The notes below the pieces were generated by a model, which was given only the letters and a program-made list of their open reading frames with translations, was not told the DNA's origin and made no database searches. 64,000 bases of DNA from NCBI GenBank assembly GCA_944323805.1, contig CALUTW010000002.1, positions 159,697 through 223,696 of the forward strand. Direction: 5' to 3'. The position numbers were made by a program, and so were the translations under genes. Shown here in pieces: positions 27,040 to 33,977 of this stretch; positions within the stretch are counted from its first letter, which is position 1; each line of letters opens with the position of its first letter. This stretch comes from an uncultured Bacteroidales bacterium. Lineage in GTDB: Bacteria; Bacteroidota; Bacteroidia; Bacteroidales; UBA932.

Positions 27040-27357
27040 TCACTTCTCTATAATGTAGACATCATCGCCAGGCTCAGCAAGATTGAATTGCTCCCTGGCG
27101 AATTTTTCTAGTGTATCCCTGTCGGAGGTCAGCATCCTGATACGTTCATCCATATCCCTTATCTGGCGCTTGTACTCCTCGATCTGCCTTTCATGACGGA
27201 CTATCTGCACCTTGGCCCCGATCCAATGTATGACATTGTTCCCCGGCCAGAAAACCATTACGAAGAGGAAAATGATACCTGTCCCGAGTACAAATCCGAA
27301 GAATCGCCCATGGGGTCCTCTGAATATTTTTTTCCTGCTGTCCAAAATTAAATTCAT
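27040..27357 (-). CDS. DivIC/FtsB-like septum formation initiator
   Basis: The 105-aa protein has a short cytoplasmic N-terminus, one membrane helix (FFGFVLGTGIIFLFVMVF, about residues 19-36), a coiled coil (RHERQIEEYKRQIRDMDERI) and the family's terminal block with YARE-like AREQFNLAEPGDDVYIIE. DivIC/FtsB proteins stabilise the FtsQLB divisome subcomplex. Its promoter lies back to back with that of the nucleotidyltransferase. Confidence 0.85.
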   Translation of the reverse strand: MNLILDSRKKIFRGPHGRFFGFVLGTGIIFLFVMVFWPGNNVIHWIGAKVQIVRHERQIEEYKRQIRDMDERIRMLTSDRDTLEKFAREQFNLAEPGDDVYIIEK

Positions 27358-27365
27358 ATTTTCTG

Positions 27366-27373
27366 CAAAAATA
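27366..27373 (-). promoter_or_regulatory. -7 box of the divIC-like gene
   Basis: The minus strand reads TATTTTTG, an exact TAnnTTTG, 8 bp from ATG 27357, so the leader is nearly absent. It is the left arm of the perfect palindrome CAAAAATAGTTATTTTTG (27366-27383). Confidence 0.45.
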
Positions 27374-27375
27374 GT

Positions 27376-27383
27376 TATTTTTG
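27376..27383 (+). promoter_or_regulatory. -7 box of the nucleotidyltransferase gene at 27427
   Basis: TATTTTTG on the plus strand, the right arm of the same palindrome. The distance to ATG 27427 gives a leader of about 37 nt. Confidence 0.5.
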
Positions 27384-27426
27384 AAAGATAAATGCCAAAA
27401 TAGCTAACACTAACATACTCAAAATT

Positions 27427-28353
27427 ATGAAACCTACACTTCTTGTACTCGCTGCCGGGATGGGCAGCCGCTACGGTGGTCTGAAACAGATGGATGGCGT
27501 CGGCCCGAGCGGGGAGACAATCATTGACTATTCAATCTACGATGCAGTACATGCCGGATTCGGGAAAGTGGTATATATCGTCCGTGAGTATTTCAAGGAT
27601 GAGTTTGCCGCTCTTGTAACCAAGAAATACAGTCATGTGCAATGTCCTGACGGCACACCTCTCCAGTTCGATTTCGTCACACAGGAGCTCAACAAGCTCC
27701 CGGCCGGGGTAACATACAATCCGGAAAGGGAAAAGCCGTGGGGTACTGCCCACGCAGTCCTCATGGCAAAAGATGTCATCAGGGAACCGTTCGCGGTCAT
27801 CAACGGGGATGACTATTACGGCAAGGAGTCATTCAAGATAATGGCTGACTGGCTCATCAGTCACGCCGGGACATCAGGCCAATACTGTATGGTAGGATTC
27901 GAACTCGACCACACGCTGTCCGAATCCGGCGGAGTCTCGAGAGGTATCTGCACGGCAAGCAGCCAGAACACCCTGACACACGTCGAGGAACACCACAATA
28001 TCATCCAGGGGGCCGACGGCAGGATAACCGGCAACAACAGCAATGGAGAGAACGTAGTGCTTGCCGCAGACACACCTGTCTCAATGAACATGTGGGGATT
28101 CACTCCTGACTATTTCCAGAAAAGCGAAGTGATTCTCAAGGATTTCATCGAGAAGAACCGCAACGAGCTCAAGGCTGAATTCTATATCCCTTATGCTGTC
28201 GACTGCATGATCAAGGACGGCTCGGCAGAAGTCGAACTGCTCTCGACCCCGTCGCACTGGTTCGGGGTAACATTCAAGGAAGACCGTCCGGGAGTAGTGG
28301 CAAAATTCCAGGAATTCGTCGACAAGGGTATCTACCCTACCCCATTGTACTGA
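27427..28353 (+). CDS. Nucleotidyltransferase-family protein (sugar-1-phosphate type)
   Basis: The 308-aa protein begins with the NTP-transferase P-loop LAAGMGSRYGGLKQMDGVGPSG and has the aspartate motif INGDDYYG that binds metal and nucleotide in sugar-nucleotide pyrophosphorylases. The usual KP after the loop is KQ here. Conserved in Bacteroidota; the sugar phosphate and nucleotide used are unknown. It has its own promoter and ends upstream of a hairpin at 28390. Confidence 0.8.
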   Translation: MKPTLLVLAAGMGSRYGGLKQMDGVGPSGETIIDYSIYDAVHAGFGKVVYIVREYFKDEFAALVTKKYSHVQCPDGTPLQFDFVTQELNKLPAGVTYNPEREKPWGTAHAVLMAKDVIREPFAVINGDDYYGKESFKIMADWLISHAGTSGQYCMVGFELDHTLSESGGVSRGICTASSQNTLTHVEEHHNIIQGADGRITGNNSNGENVVLAADTPVSMNMWGFTPDYFQKSEVILKDFIEKNRNELKAEFYIPYAVDCMIKDGSAEVELLSTPSHWFGVTFKEDRPGVVAKFQEFVDKGIYPTPLY

Positions 28354-28389
28354 TTTCACGGACATACACGGTCCCGACCTGAATAAATA

Positions 28390-28440
28390 GAGAGGGGACT
28401 CAATGGGCTTCCTCCTTTTGAGCCTCCCTCTCATAATTTT
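28390..28440 (+). terminator. Stem-loop with U-rich tail after the nucleotidyltransferase
   Basis: GAGAGGG-GA-CTCAA (28390-28403) pairs with TTGAG-CC-TCCCTCTC (28418-28432), followed by ATAATTTT. The tail overlaps the -7 box of the next gene. Confidence 0.55.
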
Positions 28441-28441
28441 G
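28434..28441 (+). promoter_or_regulatory. -7 box of the CPBP protease gene
   Basis: TAATTTTG, an exact TAnnTTTG, only 7 bp before ATG 28449. Either the transcript is almost leaderless or translation starts at ATG 28473. Confidence 0.5.
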
Positions 28442-28448
28442 CGGCATC

Positions 28449-29393
28449 ATGCCGCCAAAACAGCAGAATCCGATGTCAGCATTCTTTCAGAAGACCAGAA
28501 AAAGATCATATGACCTGTTCTCAGGCTACCAGTATTATATCCCGGGGATAAAAGGGACAATAGCACTCATTCTTCTGCTTCTTGCAGGGACACTCGTCGG
28601 GAGCGCCTTCACAGCCCTGTTTACCCTATTCTTCGGAGCCGATGCGTCCAACACATACGCAACGCTCATAGCCTACCCGGCCATGTTCATCCCGCCTATG
28701 ATTTACGCATCCTGGAAAAGCCGCAGAAACGAGCTTTTCGACACAGGCTATGCACTGGACAGCAACAATTTCGGGAAAGCCGGAGGATGGCTGATGGCAA
28801 TCATGGCATCAGTCGCGACCCTTGCCGCAGGCTTCCTCATGGACCCGATAAATGCAGCCATGCCGCCTATGCCGGAATATCTCGAGAAAGCTCTTGAAAG
28901 CCTTGTTGCGGATTCCCCGGTATGGGTGTCTCTCCTGTCCGTATCCGTCCTTGCGCCTGTATTCGAAGAATGGCTCTGCAGGGGGATGATCCTGAGAGGA
29001 CTGCTCCAGAAGATGCACCCTGCATGGGCAATGCTGATTTCAGCCTTCTGCTTTGCAGTCATCCACCTTAATCCGTGGCAGGCAATCCCGGCCTTCGTAC
29101 TCGGAATGCTGTTCGCTTACGTATATTACAAGACCGGCTCGCTGAAGCTCACAATGCTCATGCACTGCGTCAACAATACCTTTGCCGTGATTTGCGGACA
29201 GATAGACGGTGTCAGGGACATTGAATCATTCTCCATGATAATGGAAGACTGGCAGTACATCTCGCTGCTGGCATGCAGTCTCATACTGATAGTGATATTT
29301 ATCGATATCGTATGGAAAAACATCCCTATGACATCAGAGAAAGGCAATATTGACGTCATCGGGAATGAGGACCTGATTTCCGGGGACAGATAA
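28449..29393 (+). CDS. CPBP-family intramembrane glutamic protease
   Basis: The 314-aa polytopic membrane protein has all three CPBP (Abi/Rce1-like) motifs: E173-E174-xxx-R178 (FEEWLCRGMILR), H206 in VIHLNP, and H239-xxx-N243 (MHCVNN). These residues form the catalytic site in Rce1-type proteases. Bacterial members are linked to bacteriocin self-immunity or membrane-protein processing; no bacteriocin gene is nearby. An alternative start at ATG 28473 (MSAFFQKTRKRS) would fit the -7 box better. Confidence 0.9.
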   Translation: MPPKQQNPMSAFFQKTRKRSYDLFSGYQYYIPGIKGTIALILLLLAGTLVGSAFTALFTLFFGADASNTYATLIAYPAMFIPPMIYASWKSRRNELFDTGYALDSNNFGKAGGWLMAIMASVATLAAGFLMDPINAAMPPMPEYLEKALESLVADSPVWVSLLSVSVLAPVFEEWLCRGMILRGLLQKMHPAWAMLISAFCFAVIHLNPWQAIPAFVLGMLFAYVYYKTGSLKLTMLMHCVNNTFAVICGQIDGVRDIESFSMIMEDWQYISLLACSLILIVIFIDIVWKNIPMTSEKGNIDVIGNEDLISGDR

Positions 29394-29425
29394 CCCGTTT
29401 TCCACACCTCGGACGACGCCTGAGG

Positions 29426-30202
29426 CTAAAGGTCCTGCTTCAACAGGCTGGCGCACAACCTCTCCGCTTCATCAAGGGACTGGAGCTTGCCTACATCCAC
29501 CAGATGCAGGTCTTTTGCCTCTACGCCATAAACAGGGTATTCGGCCGCTGTCTTCAGATAGAAATCCATTATCGGGAACCTGTCGCCGAAAGGGCTGCCT
29601 CCGGAGGCAATGGCATTCCTGTCATACCTGTCCATCACATCGAAGATGCTGTCCGAGATATAATGTATGCCGGAGAAAGCCAGCTTACGGCACGCATCCA
29701 CTTCAAGCCCCGGATACGGGGACCTTACCTCCCCTGTTACGGTATTTGTCCATCCGACAAGACGCATGGAATCATCGAAAAGAAGATATCTTGATGTCTT
29801 GCGGGCACTTACAAGCAAGGTAGCCATAGCTCCCGGACGGCACTGCGACAGGAACCACCCGATATCAAGGTCGGATATGATGTCCACATTGTGCACCAGG
29901 AAATCCCCGTCGAGGAATTTCCTTGCATGCCGTATTCCGCCTCCCGTCTCCCTCAGCATGTCCCGCTCGTCGGATATGGATACCTTTACCCCCGGAATGG
30001 CCTCCGAAGCCAGATATTCCTCTATCATGTCTGCAAAATGGTGCACATTGATGACAATCTCGTCGAAGCCGGCTGAAACAAGCCGGTGCATGACATGATA
30101 CAGCAGAGGCTTCCCGCAAACACGGACAAGCGCCTTCGGCATTGTGTCAGTCAACGGTTTAAGCCTCGTGCCGAGTCCGGCGGCAAATATCATAGCTTTC
30201 AT
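29426..30202 (-). CDS. MurU-like nucleotidyltransferase (MurNAc-1-P uridylyltransferase)
   Basis: The 258-aa protein has the pyrophosphorylase loop FAAGLGTRLKPLTDTMPKAL, the RETGGGIRHA segment and the aspartate motif VHNVDIISD. MurU makes UDP-MurNAc from MurNAc-1-phosphate, bypassing de novo synthesis. The assignment rests on its coupling to an AmgK-type kinase, which makes MurNAc-1-phosphate. ATG 30202 lies inside the kinase-fusion gene (44-bp overlap), so translation is probably coupled; TTG 30217 is less likely. A glucose- or mannose-1-phosphate enzyme is the alternative. Confidence 0.8.
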   Translation of the reverse strand: MKAMIFAAGLGTRLKPLTDTMPKALVRVCGKPLLYHVMHRLVSAGFDEIVINVHHFADMIEEYLASEAIPGVKVSISDERDMLRETGGGIRHARKFLDGDFLVHNVDIISDLDIGWFLSQCRPGAMATLLVSARKTSRYLLFDDSMRLVGWTNTVTGEVRSPYPGLEVDACRKLAFSGIHYISDSIFDVMDRYDRNAIASGGSPFGDRFPIMDFYLKTAAEYPVYGVEAKDLHLVDVGKLQSLDEAERLCASLLKQDL

Positions 30203-31703
30203 ATTCCCTGTGAACAAGTTTCACAACCACATTCTTCCGGGCAGCCAGATGGGCCGCCATCTTTTCGGCGCAGTAGACAGAACGGTGCTGCCCGCCGGTA
30301 CAGCCGAAACATATCATAAGATGATTGAAGCCTCTCTTAAGGAACTTGTCTACATGTGCGTCCGCAAGAGCGAAGGCCGACCCAAGGAAGTCATCCACCT
30401 CGGACATTCCCTTGAAGAACTCCTGGACTTCCCTGTCCATACCGGTAAACTGCCTGTAATATTCGTATTTTCCGGGGTTCGGCAGTGAGCGGCAGTCAAA
30501 TACATAGCCTCCGCCATTGCCCGAAGGGTCCCCGGGAATGCCTTTCCTGAACGAAAAGCTGTATATAAGCACTTCCAGAGCAGTCTCAGTGCCGGCACAA
30601 TCCGTCCCGGCAGACAGCTGCACACCTCCAGCGTCCCGACATGCAGGCGCGGCTGACATGGACGGCTTTGCGGCGGATACCGGCTGAGACACCATCTTTT
30701 CAAGAAGAGGGACAAGATACGGATAGTCGGCGGGAGGGTCCGAAAGGACAGACTTCAGATTGGCAAGTGCGTAAGGGATGCTCCTGAGAAAATGGGGCTT
30801 CCGCTCGAAATTTCCCCTGAATCCGTAGGCCCCGAGCACCTGCAGCATCCTGAAAAGGACAAACAGCCTGAGCCTCTCCATGAAATGTTCCTCATCAATA
30901 TCTGCATAGCTTCCTGCGGCATCGAGATAGGCCCTGACAAGCCTGTCCCTGAAATCTTCCGGATACATTGCCCTTGCCTGCCATACGAAAGACGCCACAT
31001 CATAGCAGGCAGGACCTTTCCTGCCTCCCTGGAAATCTATGAAATACGGCTTCCCGTCCTTCAGCATCACGTTCCTCGCCTGGAAATCCCTGTACATGAA
31101 GGTATCCGCATCTTCAGCGAGCAGGTCATCGGCAAACCTCTCGAAGTCATTCTCCAGCAGCGCCTCGTTGAATTCAATGCCCGATGTCTTCAGGAAACAG
31201 TACTTGAAATAATTGAGGTCCGCCATTACCAGTCTCCTGTTAAACACAGGCTCGGGATAGCATATCGAGAAATCCAGGCCGCGCGCGCCGTCATACTGGA
31301 TTGACGGAAGTGCAGATATGGTCTTGAGCAGCATGGCTTTCTCGGATTCGGAATAGCATCCCCCGTTTTCCCGGCCTTGCGACACGGCATCGAAAAGCGA
31401 GAGGTCCCCGAGGTCTTCCTGAAGATAGTACATGCCGTCATCGCTTCCGGCATACACTTCCGGCACGCTTATCCCGGCTTTCCTGAAATGGTCCGACAAG
31501 GCCATGAAAGCGGCATTTTCCCGTAAATCAGCTCCCTCAGCACCGATTATGCTGCATCCCCGGGCTGCAAGCCGGTAATATTTCCTGCTGCTCCCGGAGG
31601 AGGTCAGAAGCTCCGCAGAGTCAGGGCTGCATCCGGCATATCTTTCAAAAAGAGTGTAAAGTCCCTCCGGAACAGCTTTTCCGGAAATAACATCAGCTCC
31701 CAT
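30159..31703 (-). CDS. AmgK-like sugar kinase fused to a RapZ C-terminal domain
   Basis: The 514-aa two-domain protein. Residues 1-340 form an aminoglycoside-phosphotransferase-type kinase with catalytic loop Y204-R-D206-FQAR-N211 and D223 (FIDFQGG), as in AmgK, which phosphorylates MurNAc/GlcNAc at C1. Residues 340-375 are an Ala/Ser/Cys-rich linker. Residues 378-514 match the RapZ C-terminal domain, with FSFRKGIP, GGYVFDCRSLPNPG and the nucleotide/sugar-binding loop GCTGGQHRS (467-475). In E. coli RapZ that domain senses glucosamine-6-phosphate. RapZ's own P-loop domain is absent. The MurU-like gene overlaps its 3' end. Probably a cell-wall amino-sugar recycling kinase with a sensory or regulatory tail (inference). 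Confidence 0.85.
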   Translation of the reverse strand: MGADVISGKAVPEGLYTLFERYAGCSPDSAELLTSSGSSRKYYRLAARGCSIIGAEGADLRENAAFMALSDHFRKAGISVPEVYAGSDDGMYYLQEDLGDLSLFDAVSQGRENGGCYSESEKAMLLKTISALPSIQYDGARGLDFSICYPEPVFNRRLVMADLNYFKYCFLKTSGIEFNEALLENDFERFADDLLAEDADTFMYRDFQARNVMLKDGKPYFIDFQGGRKGPACYDVASFVWQARAMYPEDFRDRLVRAYLDAAGSYADIDEEHFMERLRLFVLFRMLQVLGAYGFRGNFERKPHFLRSIPYALANLKSVLSDPPADYPYLVPLLEKMVSQPVSAAKPSMSAAPACRDAGGVQLSAGTDCAGTETALEVLIYSFSFRKGIPGDPSGNGGGYVFDCRSLPNPGKYEYYRQFTGMDREVQEFFKGMSEVDDFLGSAFALADAHVDKFLKRGFNHLMICFGCTGGQHRSVYCAEKMAAHLAARKNVVVKLVHREYESYDICRRTRHEA

Positions 31704-31730
31704 CCGATTCAGAATTTATTCATAAAAAGA

Positions 31731-31738
31731 CAAAATTA
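31731..31738 (-). promoter_or_regulatory. -7 box of the kinase-RapZ/murU unit
   Basis: The minus strand reads TAATTTTG, an exact TAnnTTTG, 27 bp upstream of ATG 31703. Confidence 0.55.
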
Positions 31739-31762
31739 CTAAATAGTTATCTCAAAAAAGAC

Positions 31763-31770
31763 TACATTTG
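31763..31770 (+). promoter_or_regulatory. -7 box of pncB
   Basis: TACATTTG, an exact TAnnTTTG, 21 bp before ATG 31792. It excludes the in-frame TTG at 31768 as start. Confidence 0.6.
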
Positions 31771-31791
31771 CACAAATATATCAAGTACGCT

Positions 31792-33279
31792 ATGCTTAAC
31801 ATTGCATATTGTTCGGACAAGTACCAGTATACGATGGGAAAATCCTTCTATGACAGCGGCATGAAAGACAAGACCGCTATCTTCAATCTTTTCTACAGGA
31901 AAGCTCCCGAGAACAATAACTGGGCTGTTGTCAGCGGCACAGACGAGGTCGTCGAAATGATAGGTAACCTCGGGAAAATGCCGGCAGACTTCTATGAAAA
32001 GTTCCTCCCTGTCCCGGAATACGCGGAATTCAGGGAGTATCTGGCGACAATGAAGTTTACCGGCAATGTCTACGCCATGAGAGAAGGGGAAATCGTCTTC
32101 CCGTCGCAGCCGGTCATCATAGTCGAGGCCCCGATGATTGAAGCGCAGGTGCTCGAGACCCCCATGCTGTGCATAATGAACCACCAGATGGCCGTAGCGA
32201 CAAAGGCCTCCAGGGTATGCAGGGCGACAAACAGGCCTGTGAGCGAATTCGGATCCAGGAGAGCGCATGGCCCGTGGGCCGCGACATACGGGGCGAAGGC
32301 GGCAATCATCGCCGGATGCACCAACACCTCGAATATCCTGACAGGAGCAATGTTCGGCTGCGGCTCGACAGGCACCATGGCACACAGCTATGTGACATCG
32401 TTCGGATGCTCGGTAGAAGGGGAATTCCATGCCTTCGATTCATATATCAGGACACACAGAGGAGAGCCGCTCATACTTCTAATAGACACATACGATTCGC
32501 TTAAGTGCGGTATTCTCAATGCCATGAGGGCATACCGTGAAAACGGCATAGACGACACCTATGCGGCGGGATACGGAATCCGTCTCGACAGCGGAGACCT
32601 CGCATACCTCTCGTGCGAATGCCGCAGGATACTGGACATCAACGGATTCAGGAACTGCAGGATATTCGCGACAAATTCACTGGACGAATACCTCATATCC
32701 GACCTTGAAAGGCAGGGGGCATGCATAGATTCCTACGGGGTCGGGGATGCAATCGCCACAAGCAAGGCAAACCCGTGCTTCGGGAACGTATACAAGCTCG
32801 TGCAGATTGACGGGCAGCCTGTCCTGAAAAGGTCGGAAGACAAGGCCAAGCTCATAAACCCTGGATTCCAGATCACTTACCGCATTACCAGGAATGACCC
32901 AGAAAAGGGAGAGGTATTCAAGGCGGACGTGACCTGCCTCAGAGGGGACGGGCTCGCCGGGAAAATCGAGAACGGGGAGACGTTTACGATATATGACGAG
33001 AACGACAGATACAAGTTCAAGACATTCGAAGCCGGGGAATATACCTGGAAAGCACTCCAGCAGAAGATAATCAGCAACGGGGAAAGGTGCGTGCCGGTAC
33101 ACTCGCTCATGGAGAAGAAGGCATACTATGACAATACCCTGAAGCATTTCAGCCCGAGCGAGAAAAGACTTATCAACCCGCACTATTACAAGGTCGACAT
33201 ATCGGATGAGCTCTATGACCTCAAGATGGGCATCATCAACAGACTCACAAGGGAAATCAACGAATTCAACAACAGATGA
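31792..33279 (+). CDS. pncB: Nicotinate phosphoribosyltransferase
   Basis: The 495-aa enzyme makes nicotinate mononucleotide from nicotinate and PRPP in the Preiss-Handler NAD salvage route. Signatures: the N-terminal DKYQYTMGKSFYDSGMKDKT, the GSRRAHGPWAA arginine/histidine segment, TNTSN, the HSYVTSF motif, LLIDTYDSLKCG, and GIRLDSGDLAYLS. The length of about 495 fits the long bacterial form. Its TGA overlaps the pncA ATG by 4 bp (ATGA), coupling the two steps of nicotinamide salvage. Confidence 0.96.
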   Translation: MLNIAYCSDKYQYTMGKSFYDSGMKDKTAIFNLFYRKAPENNNWAVVSGTDEVVEMIGNLGKMPADFYEKFLPVPEYAEFREYLATMKFTGNVYAMREGEIVFPSQPVIIVEAPMIEAQVLETPMLCIMNHQMAVATKASRVCRATNRPVSEFGSRRAHGPWAATYGAKAAIIAGCTNTSNILTGAMFGCGSTGTMAHSYVTSFGCSVEGEFHAFDSYIRTHRGEPLILLIDTYDSLKCGILNAMRAYRENGIDDTYAAGYGIRLDSGDLAYLSCECRRILDINGFRNCRIFATNSLDEYLISDLERQGACIDSYGVGDAIATSKANPCFGNVYKLVQIDGQPVLKRSEDKAKLINPGFQITYRITRNDPEKGEVFKADVTCLRGDGLAGKIENGETFTIYDENDRYKFKTFEAGEYTWKALQQKIISNGERCVPVHSLMEKKAYYDNTLKHFSPSEKRLINPHYYKVDISDELYDLKMGIINRLTREINEFNNR

Positions 33280-33872
33280 CGATAAAGAATCCAGCCCTGA
33301 CAGTCGTAGACATGCTCTACGACTTCATTGACGGCTCGCTTGCATGCCTCAACGCCGGCAATGCGGTAAATGAAGCCGTGAAATTCATCGACAGCATGAC
33401 TCCGGCACAGGAGGAGGCCGGGGAAGAGGATATCCTCGATACCTTCCCGATACTTTTCGTCTGCGACCATCATCCGTCCGACCACTCCTCTTTCAAGGAA
33501 AACGGAGGGATATGGCCTCCCCATTGCGTCCAGGGGACACACGGGGGCGCTGTCCATGAGAAGCTGCAGCCATACATGAAAGAAGAGCTGACCTTCCTGA
33601 AGGGCTGCGACCGGGCTGTGGAGCAGTACTCCGGATTTGAAGCGAGAAACAGTGCCGGACAGTCCCTCGGGGACATCCTGGAACTTCTCGACACGACCGA
33701 TGTCTATGTATGCGGCATTGCGACTGAATTCTGTGTACGGTCCACCTGCGAAGACCTCAAGAAGGCCGGATTCAAGGTCCACCTGATTTCCAAGGCCTTA
33801 GGATACGTCGATGAAGAAGGGCACAGAAAAGCGCTGAAAGAGATGGCAGAGAACGGCATCATCATCGAATGA
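33276..33872 (+). CDS. pncA: Nicotinamidase
   Basis: The 198-aa isochorismatase-like hydrolase deamidates nicotinamide to nicotinate, the substrate of PncB. The catalytic triad is visible: D12 (VVDMLYDF), K109 (FLKGCD) and C153 (GIATEFCV). Metal ligands sit in CDHHPSDH (residues 63-70). The GIWPPHCVQGTHGG segment is a family hallmark. Coupled to pncB through a 4-bp overlap. Cytosolic. Confidence 0.96.
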   Translation: MTIKNPALTVVDMLYDFIDGSLACLNAGNAVNEAVKFIDSMTPAQEEAGEEDILDTFPILFVCDHHPSDHSSFKENGGIWPPHCVQGTHGGAVHEKLQPYMKEELTFLKGCDRAVEQYSGFEARNSAGQSLGDILELLDTTDVYVCGIATEFCVRSTCEDLKKAGFKVHLISKALGYVDEEGHRKALKEMAENGIIIE

Positions 33873-33937
33873 CCATCCTCAGACAAGCTGTCCAGACCGT
33901 GCAGGCGCTGATTTTCAGACGTCTCGGACCCGTCAAT

Positions 33938-33968
33938 TTTGAAATTTGAGAATTTCTCCGTACCTTTG
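33938..33968 (+). promoter_or_regulatory. Promoter of the porin-transglycosylase unit (TTTG-N19-TACCTTTG)
   Basis: TTTG (33938-33941), 19 bp, then TACCTTTG (33961-33968): both elements perfect. It excludes the in-frame TTG at 33939 and sets ATG 33978, 9 bp downstream of the -7 box. Confidence 0.7.
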
Positions 33969-33977
33969 CCGGCTCGT

